A stretch of 64,000 bases of DNA, taken from NCBI GenBank assembly GCA_017937765.1, contig JAGBCY010000022.1, positions 1 through 64,000 on the forward strand, read 5' to 3'. The position numbers and the translations under genes were made by a program. Shown piece after piece: positions 46,015 to 55,734 of the stretch. Within the stretch, counting starts at the first letter, position 1; each line of letters opens with the position of its first letter. The notes under the pieces were generated by a model. That model did not search any database. It saw only the letters and a program-made list of their open reading frames with translations, and was not told the DNA's origin. Origin of the DNA: Alistipes sp. GTDB taxonomy: Bacteria; Bacteroidota; Bacteroidia; Bacteroidales; Rikenellaceae.

Positions 46015-47427
46015 TTACTTAACAACATTGAAAGTGTTGTACTTAAGATCAGCTGAGAACGACTTTGTAGCCATACCCTTGCTTGCAGTTGAAGCTGAAG
46101 CACCACGAGCCATTGAAATAGGACCAGCGGGGATAACTACGTCAGGAGTAGCCTCGAAGTCGAAGAGGATAGACATCTGGTAAGTGTCATAGTTAACAGC
46201 GTAAACCTCCATAGCGAATGCCTCGAACTCGGTGTCGTCAGAGAGTGTACCAGCACCCATAGCAATTGTTGAGATGCTTGCGCCATCCTCGCTGAGCTCC
46301 CAGTAGTATGCGGGATACTGACCAAGAACGGGAGTCAAGCCTCTTGCAGTCTTGCAGTAGCAAAGCCAAGTAGCATAGTAACCGTCGCCCAAGTCAGCCA
46401 TATCAAGACCAGTGAATACGTTGAGGACACCCTCAGAGTCGATCAATGCGAGAGTAGGCATAGGTGAACCATCATCCCAAGTGAGGCGGCTCAAACCGTA
46501 AACTGCAACAGCGTTGAAGCCATTGTCGAGAGCGGGCTCGATAGTGATCTCGAAGTTAGTAGTAGCAGTGCCAGCGAAAGGACCGTCAACATAAGCCTCC
46601 TCGCCCTCGCCTACGAGGCTGAAGGTCAAAGTCTCGTTAGCAGTAGCGTTCCAAGTGCCAACCCACTTCTCCATATCGGGGTGGGGCTGAGCCTCAGTTG
46701 TAGTGATGAAGTCGTCGAAGATAACCGACTGACCCTCATCGTTAGTAGCCTGAGCGATGATACGGTACTCAGTTGCAGCCTCAACCTCGAAGAGCATAGT
46801 TACACCAGTCTCAGTGTTAGCCTTAGCAACAGCCTCAGCAGAAATTGCCTGGCACTCAGCAGCCAAAGTAGCAGCGGGAGTGTTGCGGTAAGTCTCAGCG
46901 TCGAAAGCCATTACGCGGATATCAGCGATACCTGTACCCTTGTAAGAGTGGAAGATGTGCATAAAAGGATAGTAGCCGTACTCTGCATCCTCCTCAGTGG
47001 GGAGAGATACGAGGTGCTGAATCCAGTCTACATCATCAGCAGTTGCGCCGTTTACAGCCTGCTGGATAGAAGCGAACTCAGAGTTAGTGTAGTTCGAACC
47101 CTCGGCAGCCATAGCCATAACCTTAACAGTGTAAGTACCAGCGTTGAGGTTCTCCATCTTGAACTCAGTTGCGGTGATGTTGTGGTTCTTAGAGCCATCG
47201 TTTACCATATAACCGATAGCGTTCTCAACAGCCTCCCACTTAACGATGAAGCTGGTGTTAGTTACATCCTCTACCGAAAGAACGGGCTTTGCAAGAGCAG
47301 TAGGAGTAGTAGGCTTGTTACCGTTACCATTGCCGTTGTTGTTGTCGTCACCATCGACGGGAGTCTCACAAGCAGCAAACGTGAACATAGCAGCGAAAGC
47401 CACCATCAAAGAAAAAAACTTTTTCAT
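46015..47427 (-). CDS. Lipoprotein with a fibronectin type III-like domain
   Basis: 470 residues, starting MKKFFSLMVAFAAMFTFAAC (lipobox FAAC, Cys 20), then a flexible Asn/Gly linker (DDNNNGNGNGNKPTTP). Residues about 42-130 (PVLSVEDVTNTSFIVKWEAV, NLNAGTYTVKVMA) look like an FN3 domain. The rest has a second FN3-like part (ATEYRIIAQATNDEG) and a C-terminal beta region starting at KWVGTWNATANETLTF. Codon use is more even and less biased to GAG/CTC than in its neighbours. Surface-exposed binding role is likely; no function assigned. Confidence 0.8.
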   Translation of the reverse strand: MKKFFSLMVAFAAMFTFAACETPVDGDDNNNGNGNGNKPTTPTALAKPVLSVEDVTNTSFIVKWEAVENAIGYMVNDGSKNHNITATEFKMENLNAGTYTVKVMAMAAEGSNYTNSEFASIQQAVNGATADDVDWIQHLVSLPTEEDAEYGYYPFMHIFHSYKGTGIADIRVMAFDAETYRNTPAATLAAECQAISAEAVAKANTETGVTMLFEVEAATEYRIIAQATNDEGQSVIFDDFITTTEAQPHPDMEKWVGTWNATANETLTFSLVGEGEEAYVDGPFAGTATTNFEITIEPALDNGFNAVAVYGLSRLTWDDGSPMPTLALIDSEGVLNVFTGLDMADLGDGYYATWLCYCKTARGLTPVLGQYPAYYWELSEDGASISTIAMGAGTLSDDTEFEAFAMEVYAVNYDTYQMSILFDFEATPDVVIPAGPISMARGASASTASKGMATKSFSADLKYNTFNVVK

Positions 47428-47846
47428 TTTCGTTGTTTGTTAGTTATTAATAAATTAAAAGTTGTATGTTAATTCTTCGTTAGGAATGCCCCTAAGCATA
47501 GCCCTCGTGGGCTTTTACCTCACGGAGCAACTATCCTTAGACACACTCATTCACGTTGCGAAGATAGTAAAAAAAATTCTAACTGATACAAAATATTCTC
47601 AAAAAATAAAAAAGAGACTATTAAAACGCGCTATCCCCCTCTGTTTTATGTAAGAATGGTCTGCGTATTAAAAAAATATGCAAAACGGTGGGCGTCGCGA
47701 GGGGGGGTGGTATCCTTCGGGTGCTGAGTGTCGATAATGCCCTGCGATTGGGCATATGGCGGATAGTCGGGGCGGACTGACAGACAGTCGGGATGTAAAG
47801 CGGGCGGGCGGACTGGTAGGCTTAGACGTAAGAAAAACAAAAAAAA
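47428..47846 (-). other. Leader and intergenic DNA before the FN3-like lipoprotein gene
   Basis: No credible gene. On the minus strand TATCTTCG (47566-47559) could be a -7 box, which would give a leader of about 125 bases containing the hairpin GCCCACGAGGGC near 47500-47512. Further right lie a GC-rich patch (47690-47830) with a run of seven G, an ATGCCC/GGGCAT hairpin near 47737 and GACTGACAGACAGTC near 47776, of unknown meaning. Confidence 0.35.
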
Positions 47847-47872
47847 GTGTGACACCGCAAAGGTGTCACACT
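47847..47872 (-). terminator. Rho-independent terminator
   Basis: AGTGTGACACC pairs perfectly with GGTGTCACACT (loop GCAAA), and eight T follow on the minus strand. It ends the gene at 47896. Confidence 0.9.
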
Positions 47873-47895
47873 CCATAAATGCGAACTTAGCTCTA

Positions 47896-48513
47896 TTACA
47901 GCAGTTCGGACATCATCTCTATCATCCCATATATTGTAGTATATTTATCGTAGTTCTCCTCGACCCATTTGTAGATTAGCTCCTGGATGTAGTCTCCTTC
48001 GTTGTGGATAAGTGTCGTGAGCTGCTTGGCTACGGCCAAGAAACCGTTGAAGTCGTCGTTTGCCGCTGTCTCGTACCACTTCTCATAGATATAGGGCACG
48101 GCCTCCTCGGTGGAGAGCGTGGCGTAGTACTCCGTATCAAAGCCTTTGTATTCCAGCGAGTGGCTATTGATCAGCTCACCAGCCTTAGGGTATTTATTCA
48201 GCCATACTTTAGAGATGGAATCAATCTCGGCACGTTCCTCGTCGCTCTTCGTCTCTGACCACTCGGTTGATAGGTTACTCAACTTAACAATCATATAGTT
48301 GTTGTCCTTCTTGGCTCCTGCGTAGATTCCCGATAGCAGGTAGTCTACGGCATCCTCACGTGTCATCGCATCGAGCTCATAGGTGGTCATTGTCTGGAAG
48401 GTCTTCTCCACGTGCTTAGTCTTAGGTCTCTTGGCGGTCTCCATTGCCGAGGCATCGTTTGCTGCGAGTGTCATCGCGGCACAGCAGCTAAGTAATAGAA
48501 ATAGTCGTTTCAT
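47896..48513 (-). CDS. Hypothetical secreted protein
   Basis: 205 residues with a signal peptide (MKRLFLLLSCCAAMTLAAND, likely cut near ASA-ME at residue 23). The mature protein is acidic and largely helical, with many Tyr, Glu and Lys, and ends IYGMIEMMSELL. No domain recognised. Its own terminator at 47847 and an AT-rich upstream region suggest a monocistronic gene. Periplasmic location is likely. Confidence 0.7.
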   Translation of the reverse strand: MKRLFLLLSCCAAMTLAANDASAMETAKRPKTKHVEKTFQTMTTYELDAMTREDAVDYLLSGIYAGAKKDNNYMIVKLSNLSTEWSETKSDEERAEIDSISKVWLNKYPKAGELINSHSLEYKGFDTEYYATLSTEEAVPYIYEKWYETAANDDFNGFLAVAKQLTTLIHNEGDYIQELIYKWVEENYDKYTTIYGMIEMMSELL

Positions 48514-48712
48514 TGTTTGTAGTGTTTAATGGATTTGATGTTTGTTATTTGTATGTATAGAGTAGTTCGATACGACGTTTCTATCATTTTTTTTGATTAT
48601 TATTTAAAAAAAAGAGAAGGTGTGGAAGTTCCCTTCTAAAAATAGTGGGGTGGAGCGTGATAATATAAATGATGGGGAACTTATAAACAAGGCGGGATAC
48701 GCATAAAAAAGA

Positions 48713-48743
48713 GAGGAGGGAAACTTGATTTCCCCCCCCTCTT
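48713..48743 (-). terminator. Rho-independent terminator
   Basis: GAGGAGGGAAA (48713-48723) pairs with TTTCCCCCCCCTC (48729-48741), with imperfect matching in the C run; TTTTTT follows on the minus strand. It ends the gene at 48763. Confidence 0.65.
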
Positions 48744-48762
48744 AGATTGAGTCGCTTGTGGA

Positions 48763-50517
48763 TTACAATGCGATCTCGTTGCCGATGAAGCCACGGAGGT
48801 TTACATCCTCCTTGCAACGCTCAGCGTAAGCAGGCTCCTTAGCGATAGCCTTCTTAAGCTCGGCAGTAGCAAGAGCCATATCGCCCTGCTTCGTTGCGAT
48901 GATAGCGCGCAAGTAGTCAGCCTTAGCCGAAGCATCGTTAGCGATGAACTGCTTAGCAGCTGTGTAGTCAGCGTTCATAGTTGCAGCGATAGCGGCGTTG
49001 TAGCCCTCGAGCTGCGACTGAGCAGCAGCGTAGTTACCCTCAGCAGCCGATGCAAGAGCCTTAGTCTCCTTTGTAGCGTTAGCGGTGTAAGCCTTAGCAG
49101 CCTCGGTGTTACCGTTCATAAGGTTAACGAGAGCGAGGTTGTTGTTGAGCTCCGATGAGTTGCCACCAGCCTTAACAGCCTGCTGGAAAGCGTTAGCAGC
49201 CTTAGCACCCTCGTTTGCCTCGGCGTAAGCAACGCCCAAGTTGTTGTACGATGTAGCCGAGCCATAAACCTTAGCAGCAACCTCCAACGTAGCGATCTTC
49301 TCCTCGAGAGTGAGCTTGCCGGTAGAAGCGATGTGGAGCATCTCCAACTCGTCGAGCTCCGAGAACTGGCCAGCGCGAACGAAGGCGATCATCTCGTCGT
49401 CGGTCTTACCGGTGATGTCTGAGCTGTTAACGAGCTGAGCACGACGCAACTGGGGAAGGATCTCGTCCTTCAATACGTCGAATACCTGGCTCATATTCTT
49501 GATCTGCATCTCGCGCTCCGAAGATGACTCGTAGCTGTTGAGAACAGAGAGGATGAGCTCCTTGTCCTCGATGTCAGAAGCGGCAACAAGCTGCTTGAAG
49601 CCCTCCCAGTCCTCGCCATACGATGCAACGTCGAGGGGAAGACCAATCTCCTTCAAGAGCTCCTCGGCAGCCTTCTTACCAGCCTCGCTACGTGCAGCTG
49701 AGAGCTTGTCGTTGAACTTCTCGGGGCCATCGGGTGATGCGTAACCGTTAACGTAGAGGTTCTGCTTGATGCGGTCGTTCTCGGTCTGAGCAGCAGCAAT
49801 CTCCTGGAATGCTGCGAGCTCGTCAGACGACTTAGCATCGCGGTTCAAGGTTGAAGAGTTGATGGCGAACATATAGTTAGCACGAGTAACCTCAGTGATA
49901 ACGTTCTTGTAGCCCGACGCCATAGTCTGCATAGCAGCTGCGTAGTCGATATCCTTCTGCAAGGTGTTGACACCCTGAGCGATAGTGAGACCAAATGCGC
50001 GCTTCAAGGCATCAGCCTCAGCACCACCAGCAGCCAAAACAGCAGCCTCCTCCTTGGTGGGGATAGCACCAGTGTTAAGGTTTACGAGCGTGAACTCCTT
50101 GCAAGCTCCCTTAGGACACTTGATCTCGGCACGGAGCTGGAGCTCGCTGCAAGCCATACGCTCGTCGTAGGGGAACGATACGTGCATAGTGTACTCGCCA
50201 CCATTCTTCTTGTCGATAACAGTGTAGTTATCATCAACCTTCGAGCCCTGGAAGTACTGGGTAGTGCCAGCAACCTCGCCGCCCTCGAATACAATCACGG
50301 GGGTAACCTTCAAAACAGCCTTTGCGTTGAAATACTTCACGGGGAAGGTGACGGTAATGTCTGCATCAACAGTGCCGTTATTCAAAACTAAAACCTCGGG
50401 AGTACAGGTCAACTTAACCTCATCCTGGTTCTTGGCCATCTTCTTGAAGCAATTACAGCCTGAAAGGGTCAAAACCACAACAGCGAGCAGTGCGCTCACT
50501 TTGAAAAGATTCTTCAT
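48763..50517 (-). CDS. OmpA-like/TPR lipoprotein
   Basis: 584 residues, lipobox LSGC (Cys 21). Residues about 35-165 form a beta domain; residues about 215-300 carry an OmpA-like pattern (YVNGYASPDGPEKFNDKLSA then ARSEAGKK) that would bind peptidoglycan; residues about 430-575 are Ala-rich TPR-like repeats (ATSYNNLGVAYAEANEGAKA, AFQQAVKAGGNSSELNNNLA). It probably ties the outer membrane to the cell wall. A minus-strand TACATTTG box (50551-50544) lies 27 bases upstream. The even codon use (many AAG, GCT, GTT) suggests high expression. Confidence 0.82.
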   Translation of the reverse strand: MKNLFKVSALLAVVVLTLSGCNCFKKMAKNQDEVKLTCTPEVLVLNNGTVDADITVTFPVKYFNAKAVLKVTPVIVFEGGEVAGTTQYFQGSKVDDNYTVIDKKNGGEYTMHVSFPYDERMACSELQLRAEIKCPKGACKEFTLVNLNTGAIPTKEEAAVLAAGGAEADALKRAFGLTIAQGVNTLQKDIDYAAAMQTMASGYKNVITEVTRANYMFAINSSTLNRDAKSSDELAAFQEIAAAQTENDRIKQNLYVNGYASPDGPEKFNDKLSAARSEAGKKAAEELLKEIGLPLDVASYGEDWEGFKQLVAASDIEDKELILSVLNSYESSSEREMQIKNMSQVFDVLKDEILPQLRRAQLVNSSDITGKTDDEMIAFVRAGQFSELDELEMLHIASTGKLTLEEKIATLEVAAKVYGSATSYNNLGVAYAEANEGAKAANAFQQAVKAGGNSSELNNNLALVNLMNGNTEAAKAYTANATKETKALASAAEGNYAAAQSQLEGYNAAIAATMNADYTAAKQFIANDASAKADYLRAIIATKQGDMALATAELKKAIAKEPAYAERCKEDVNLRGFIGNEIAL

Positions 50518-50543
50518 AGGTGTTAAAATAGTTAGTTTAATTT

Positions 50544-50551
50544 CAAATGTA
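50544..50551 (-). promoter_or_regulatory. Putative -7 box of the OmpA-like gene
   Basis: TACATTTG on the minus strand. A TTG lies 15 bp upstream, shorter than usual. Confidence 0.35.
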
Positions 50552-50574
50552 TTTATATTCTGTTTGCAAACTAA

Positions 50575-50618
50575 CGTCGTGCCACCGCATATTATTATAT
50601 AATGTGGTGGCTACGACG
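50575..50618 (-). terminator. Hairpin after pnp
   Basis: CGTCGT-GCCACC-GCAT (50575-50590) pairs with ATGT-GGTGGC-TACGACG (50602-50618). No strong T-run on the minus strand; it may stabilise the pnp 3' end as much as terminate. Confidence 0.55.
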
Positions 50619-50631
50619 CCATTTTTTTCTA

Positions 50632-52875
50632 TTAGTGACGGTCACGACGGGGACCACGATCGCCACGGTGCTCGCGCTTCTCGCCATCGCGCTGCTCGCG
50701 GGGCTTACGCTCGCGGGGCTCGCGCTCAACCCAGCCCTCGGGCTTGGGAAGCAATGCCTTGCGTGAGAGCTTCAGCTTGCCAGTCTTCTGATCCTTAGCG
50801 ATGAGCTTAACCTCGATCATATCGCCCTCCTTGAGGCCGGTCTCCTCCATAGTCTCGAAACGCTTGTAGTCGATCTCAGAGATGTGGAGTAGAGCATCCT
50901 TACCGGGGAGAATCTCAACAAATGCACCGAAGTCTACGATAGAGCGGATCTTACCGTTGTATGTCTCGCCAATCTCGGGAACAGCAACGATAGCCTTGAT
51001 GCGTGCCAAAGCACCATCCAATGCCTCCTTGTCCTGGCCGAAGATATCAACGATACCCTTCTCGTCAACCTCCGTGATGGTGATGGTTGTGCCAGTGGTC
51101 TTCTGGATCTCCTGGATAACCTTACCGCCCGGGCCGATAACGGCACCGATGAAGTCCTGAGGAATGGTAATCTGAACGATGCGGGGAACGAATGGCTTGT
51201 AGTCCTCACGGGGCTCGGCGATAGTCTCAACGAGCTTGTCGAGGATGTGCAAGCGACCCTGACGTGCCTGCTCCAGAGCCTTGGCCAACACCTCGTACGA
51301 GAGGCCGTCAACCTTGATATCCATCTGTGTTGCGGTGATACCGTCGCGTGTACCTGTAACCTTGAAGTCCATATCACCCAAGTGATCCTCGTCACCGAGG
51401 ATGTCCGACAACACTGCCCAGCGGCCGGTTGTAGAGTCCGAGATAAGACCCATAGCGATACCCGATACAGGCTTACGGAGCTTAACACCAGCATCCATAA
51501 GTGCCAAAGTACCAGCACATACCGTAGCCATTGACGATGAACCGTTCGACTCCAAGATATCCGAAACTACGCGTACTGCGTAGGGATTCTCCTCGCCCAG
51601 GGGTACCATAGGCTTAAGCGCACGCCAAGCAAGGTGGCCGTGGCCAATCTCGCGGCGGCTGAGACCACGTGCGGGACGAGCCTCACCGGTAGAGAAGGGA
51701 GGGAAGTTGTAGTGGAGGACGAACTGCTCGCTGCCCTGAACCAATACCTCGTCCTTCATCTTCTCGTCGAGCTTTGTGCCGAGAGTTACAGTCGTAAGCG
51801 ACTGAGTCTCACCACGAGTAAAGATAGCCGAACCGTGAGCGCAGGGGAGGTAGTCAACCTCGCACCAGATGGGGCGGATCTCGTCGGTACGACGACCGTC
51901 GAGACGCTTACCCTCGTCGAGGATCATATTACGCATAGCCTTCTTCTGCACGTCGTCGTGGAAATACTTGTGAATAAGGGGAGCCTTCTCCTCGAGCTCC
52001 TCCTCGGTATAGCGTGCTGCGAACTCAGCCTCCAAAGCGTCGAAAGCGTCCTGACGCTCGTGCTTCATAGTGCCGCTTGTTGCGATGGCGTATGCCTTGT
52101 CGTAGAGCTCACGGATGATAGTCTCGCGAAGCTCCTCGTCGTTAGTCTCGTGGCAGTACTCGCGCTTAACATCCTTGCCGAGCTCCTTCATAAGCTCGAT
52201 CTGTACGGCGCAGTGCTTCTTAATCTCCTCGTGAGCGAACATAATGGCACCGAGCATAACCTCCTCAGATACCTCCTTCATCTCACCCTCAACCATCAAG
52301 ATATTGTCGATGGTACCGCCAACCATAATGTCGAGGTCGGCATCCTTCATAGCCTCAAAGCCGGGGTTGATGACATACTCACCACCGATACGTGCTACGC
52401 GAACCTCCGAGATGGGGCCGCCAAACGGAATGTCCGAAACGGCCAAAGCTGCCGATGCAGCAAGACCTGCGAGTGCATCGGGCTGGATATCTTTCTCAGC
52501 CGAGATAAGGTTAACGGTTACGAAAACCTCGGCGTGATAATCAGCAGGGAAAAGGGGACGCAGTGCACGGTCGATCAGACGTGCCACCAAAATCTCCGAG
52601 TCGCCGGCCTTACCCTCGCGCTTCATAAAGCCACCGGGGAAGCGACCGCACGAAGCATACTTCTCCTTATACTCCACCTGCAAGGGCATAAAATCGGTTC
52701 CCTCCTTGGCGTCCTTAGCGGCAACAACGGTACCCAACAGCATCGTGTCGCCCATACGTACAACCACCGAGCCATCGGCCTGCTTTGCGAGCTTGCCGGT
52801 CTCGATCATAATCTCACGACCATCGGCCAGCGTGATTGTCTTCTGTACAGCATTGTACAACTTGTTTGCTTCCAT
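50632..52875 (-). CDS. pnp: Polyribonucleotide nucleotidyltransferase
   Basis: 747 residues; phosphorolytic 3'-5' exoribonuclease of the RNA degradosome. Two RNase PH domains (about 10-230 and 320-545; [31 protein letters not shown]), KH domain ([19 protein letters not shown] near 565), S1 domain ([19 protein letters not shown] near 645) and a basic tail after residue 715 (repeats of [12 protein letters not shown] and [11 protein letters not shown] type). The tail probably binds RNA. It follows rpsO in the conserved rpsO-pnp order. Confidence 0.97.
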   Translation of the reverse strand: MEANKLYNAVQKTITLADGREIMIETGKLAKQADGSVVVRMGDTMLLGTVVAAKDAKEGTDFMPLQVEYKEKYASCGRFPGGFMKREGKAGDSEILVARLIDRALRPLFPADYHAEVFVTVNLISAEKDIQPDALAGLAASAALAVSDIPFGGPISEVRVARIGGEYVINPGFEAMKDADLDIMVGGTIDNILMVEGEMKEVSEEVMLGAIMFAHEEIKKHCAVQIELMKELGKDVKREYCHETNDEELRETIIRELYDKAYAIATSGTMKHERQDAFDALEAEFAARYTEEELEEKAPLIHKYFHDDVQKKAMRNMILDEGKRLDGRRTDEIRPIWCEVDYLPCAHGSAIFTRGETQSLTTVTLGTKLDEKMKDEVLVQGSEQFVLHYNFPPFSTGEARPARGLSRREIGHGHLAWRALKPMVPLGEENPYAVRVVSDILESNGSSSMATVCAGTLALMDAGVKLRKPVSGIAMGLISDSTTGRWAVLSDILGDEDHLGDMDFKVTGTRDGITATQMDIKVDGLSYEVLAKALEQARQGRLHILDKLVETIAEPREDYKPFVPRIVQITIPQDFIGAVIGPGGKVIQEIQKTTGTTITITEVDEKGIVDIFGQDKEALDGALARIKAIVAVPEIGETYNGKIRSIVDFGAFVEILPGKDALLHISEIDYKRFETMEETGLKEGDMIEVKLIAKDQKTGKLKLSRKALLPKPEGWVEREPRERKPREQRDGEKREHRGDRGPRRDRH

Positions 52876-52908
52876 AAAATCTAAAAAATACCTCTAAAAA
52901 ATTGTCGT

Positions 52909-52937
52909 CAAATATATTTCGTCATAATTTGTTTCAA
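52909..52937 (-). promoter_or_regulatory. Putative promoter of pnp
   Basis: Minus strand: TATATTTG (52916-52909) with TTG (52937-52935) 18 bp upstream; leader about 28 bases. It allows pnp expression apart from rpsO. Confidence 0.5.
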
Positions 52938-52989
52938 GTGTAAATGAAGGCAATACCGAAGCATCGCCTTCATTTGCTGCACATCCGTA

Positions 52990-53259
52990 CTACTTACGGA
53001 GGTTAAGAGTCTTGATGATTGCGCGGTAACGCTCGATATCAACCTCCTTCAAGTACATAAGCAACTTACGACGCTTACCTACGAGACGCAACAAAGAACG
53101 CTGCGTACCGAAGTCGTGACGGTTGCTCTTCATGTGCTCGGTAAGGTGGTTGATACGGTAGGTGAATAACGCGATCTGGCTCTCGGGTGAACCCGTGTCG
53201 GTTGTAGACTTGCCGTACTGGCCAAACAACTCCTGCTTCTTTTCAGGTGTCAAATACAT
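52990..53259 (-). CDS. rpsO: 30S ribosomal protein S15
   Basis: 89 residues from MYLTPEKKQELFGQYGKS. An in-frame extension upstream (to 53328) is not family-like and is rejected. The S15 signature TGSPESQIALFTYRINHLTEH and LRLVGKRRKLLMYLK are intact. It binds 16S rRNA in the platform of the small subunit. Order rpsO-pnp is conserved in many bacteria. Confidence 0.97.
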   Translation of the reverse strand: MYLTPEKKQELFGQYGKSTTDTGSPESQIALFTYRINHLTEHMKSNRHDFGTQRSLLRLVGKRRKLLMYLKEVDIERYRAIIKTLNLRK

Positions 53260-53368
53260 AAAAATTAAGGTTTTATGGTGCGCGTCCTTCTTCTTTTCCC
53301 GAGGATCACGCCCCTGGTTCCACTCCACGACAGATCGTCCTTACCTTAGATCCTGCCGGAGCGTGCGG

Positions 53369-53398
53369 CAAAGATACGGCAATTTTTGTAATACGCAA
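53369..53398 (-). promoter_or_regulatory. Putative promoter of rpsO
   Basis: Minus strand: TATCTTTG (53376-53369) and TTG (53398-53396), spacing 19 bp. The leader of about 100 bases includes a TGCCG/CGGCA hairpin near 53353-53370 at the likely start. Confidence 0.55.
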
Positions 53399-53399
53399 T

Positions 53400-53736
53400 G
53401 CCTTTTTCTAAGAAAAAGAGGTGTTAACTAATTATTTTTGTGGGATATCTGCTAATCTTGTGTGTGGTGGGGTGGTAGAAATGACGACTCGTTTGGTGTG
53501 TATGGCCAAAATGGTGTGTGACCAAATCTTTGCTTTGTGAAGATATAACCATCTGCACGGAATAAAATACTCGTTGATTTTAGGGCTATACTATGGATTA
53601 ATATGGTTATCTTGATGATTGTAAAGTTAAAGTGTAATAACCATAAAAACTATATTGTGCTGATAATGATTCAACTATTTTTCACATCAATCCCTATTTT
53701 TTAGGGTAATGATGGTGGAAAATTGTGATTTTTTAC
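53400..53736. other. AT-rich intergenic region without gene
   Basis: No credible ORF. ATAACCAT occurs near 53546 and 53636 and its inverse ATGGTTAT near 53602, so inverted pairs of 8 bp are present; meaning unclear. Confidence 0.4.
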
Positions 53737-53744
53737 TACCTTTG
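53737..53744 (+). promoter_or_regulatory. Putative -7 box of apbE
   Basis: TACCTTTG, 27 bases before the apbE ATG. No TTG at ideal spacing. Confidence 0.45.
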
Positions 53745-53771
53745 CTCTCTGATATAACAAAGTTATAAACG

Positions 53772-54791
53772 ATGGGTATTGTGAGCAGAGTGTTGGTAAA
53801 GCTGATGGGCGTTGTGCTGGTGGGTGTGATGCTCCTCGCTGGTGCGTGTCAGAGTGCTTCGGAGGGCTATATCGAGGTTCGCGGTAAGGCTCTCGGAACG
53901 TTTGTTCAGGTCAAGTGTTGCACCGATCATAGCGAGGCGGACCTCGTGGAGATGATTCGTCGTGTGGATGCTGAGGCTAAGAGTTCGATGTCGATCTTCG
54001 ACCCCGAGTCGTTGCTCTCGCGCGTCAATCGTAACGAGACAGACTCGTTGGATTCTCATCTTATCTACAATATTGAGCTGGCAGGACGCTTCCACGCAAT
54101 GAGCAACGGCTGCTACGATGTAACCATCAAGCCGCTGACGGATGCTTGGGGCTTTGGTCGCGAGTTGGCTCTCGACAAGAGTCCTAACCTCGACTCGATA
54201 CTTCGGTTCGTGGGCTACGATAAGATAGCTATCGAGGGTAATCGCTTGGTAAAGAGCGATAGTCGCACGGAGATAGACCTTAACTCTATCGCTAAGGGCT
54301 ACACTGTCGACCTTGTTGCCCAGGAGCTCGAGGCTATGGGTGTGGAGAACTATATGGTAAACATCGGTGGCGAGGTTCGCACTAAGGGTGTTAACGGCGC
54401 AGGCCGTGCGTGGTCGGTGGGTATCGAGACCCCCTATGATGGAAACGTGGCGCAGGACTCATTGGAGAAGATTATAGAGCTTGAGGATGAGGCGGTTGCG
54501 ACATCGGGCAACTATCGACGCTTCTACCTTGCTGAGGATGGCAGTAAGATAGCACACACGATCGATCCGACGACGGGACGAAGCGTCCTTAGCGACCTAC
54601 TCTCGGTTACTATCGTGGCTCCCACGTGTGCCGAGGCCGATGCTGCGGCAACGATGTTTATGGCGATGGGCTCGGGCGACGAGACTCTGGCGTTGGCTGA
54701 TGAGTGTGCCCGAGAGTATGGCTGGAGCTACTATTTTATATATGCCGATGGCGAGGATTATCGCATAGAGTGTAGCGAGGAGTTCGAGTAG
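53772..54791 (+). CDS. apbE: FAD:protein FMN transferase (lipoprotein)
   Basis: 339 residues, signal peptide and lipobox LAGAC (Cys about 26). ApbE transfers FMN from FAD onto Thr of target proteins such as Nqr/Rnf subunits at the outer side of the inner membrane. Motifs: MSIFDPESLLSRVNR near 75, ITIKPLTDAWGFG-like near 117-130, DLNSIAKGYTVD near 170 and NIGGEVRTKG near 197, THTIDPTTGR-like near 260. The lipid kinase gene follows after 16 bases. No Nqr or Rnf genes are in the window. Confidence 0.92.
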   Translation: MGIVSRVLVKLMGVVLVGVMLLAGACQSASEGYIEVRGKALGTFVQVKCCTDHSEADLVEMIRRVDAEAKSSMSIFDPESLLSRVNRNETDSLDSHLIYNIELAGRFHAMSNGCYDVTIKPLTDAWGFGRELALDKSPNLDSILRFVGYDKIAIEGNRLVKSDSRTEIDLNSIAKGYTVDLVAQELEAMGVENYMVNIGGEVRTKGVNGAGRAWSVGIETPYDGNVAQDSLEKIIELEDEAVATSGNYRRFYLAEDGSKIAHTIDPTTGRSVLSDLLSVTIVAPTCAEADAAATMFMAMGSGDETLALADECAREYGWSYYFIYADGEDYRIECSEEFE

Positions 54792-54807
54792 CTGGCACAA
54801 GTGGGCT

Positions 54808-55659
54808 ATGGGGGCATTACTATTATACAACGTCGAGGCTGGACGTGGTACGATCAAGAACCGATTGTCGAGCATTGTCGAGGTGTTTCGATCGGCGGGT
54901 ATAGCGATACGGCCGAAGCAGATAGTCTTCGGTGAAAACCCCTTCGACGGTGTGGAGACGGCGGAACTTGTTGTGGTGTGCGGTGGTGACGGTACGGTTA
55001 ATTATGTTGTTAACAGTATGCGTAGCAGAGGGTTAGATCCGGTGCTTGGTATCATCCCCTCGGGTACAGCCAACGACCTTGCGGGTGCGCTCGGTATGCC
55101 GCTCGATGCGGTGCTTGCGGCACGCAAGATAGTTGCGGGGCGTGAGCGCAGGATCGACTGTGGCGAGGTGAACGGTGCTCACTTTGTCAACGTGCTGAGC
55201 TTCGGCGTGCTGACGACCACGTCGCAACATACGCCCGATAGTGCGAAGCATAGGTTTGGCAAGATGGCCTACCTGTGGGTGGGTATGCGCGACCTCGTTA
55301 AGATGCACCCGATACATTTAAGGGTGCGAAGCGAGGGTGAGGAGTTCGAGAGTGATGCGCTTATGTGTCTGATATTCAACGGTGAGACGGCAGGACGTTT
55401 TCGCTTGGCACGTGGGGCTAAGCTCGATGATGGCAAGCTCGATGTCTTGATCCTCGAGAAGCGTAACGTGTTGCGTGCCTACGGGAGTATGATGCGCTAT
55501 CTGTTGGGTGGAAATCCCGAGGCGGTAAGGTCGTTCGCAACGAGCCGAATCGAGATTGAGGCGATACACGATGAGCCTACCGATGTTGATGGCCAGCAGG
55601 GACCGCACTTCCCCTTGCGTGTGAGGTGCCAACACCACAGCCTAAGGGTGCGCTGTTAG
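54808..55659 (+). CDS. Diacylglycerol/lipid kinase (YegS/BmrU-like)
   Basis: 283 residues. The catalytic motif VVCGGDGTVNYVVN near 50-63 and IIPSGTANDLAGALG near 78-92 identify the DAGK catalytic family; LIFNGETAGRF near 193 is the later conserved block. It should phosphorylate a lipid such as diacylglycerol with ATP at the inner membrane. The C-terminus is peculiar: LRVRC occurs twice within the last 14 residues (PLRVRCQHHSLRVRC), probably from a small 3' duplication of GTGCGNTG-type sequence. Confidence 0.88.
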   Translation: MGALLLYNVEAGRGTIKNRLSSIVEVFRSAGIAIRPKQIVFGENPFDGVETAELVVVCGGDGTVNYVVNSMRSRGLDPVLGIIPSGTANDLAGALGMPLDAVLAARKIVAGRERRIDCGEVNGAHFVNVLSFGVLTTTSQHTPDSAKHRFGKMAYLWVGMRDLVKMHPIHLRVRSEGEEFESDALMCLIFNGETAGRFRLARGAKLDDGKLDVLILEKRNVLRAYGSMMRYLLGGNPEAVRSFATSRIEIEAIHDEPTDVDGQQGPHFPLRVRCQHHSLRVRC

Positions 55660-55734
55660 TGCACTACGTAGCGGCGTGGTAGCGTTGTAAGGATTTAAGT
55701 CAAAGGAAAAACCTAAGATAAAATAGGAATATAG

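Noticed and set aside
47646-47876. 76-codon frame on the minus strand
   Set aside because: It includes a strong terminator hairpin and a GC-rich non-coding patch.
51634-52884. 416-codon open frame opposite pnp
   Set aside because: Shadow frame; PNPase domains are intact on the minus strand.
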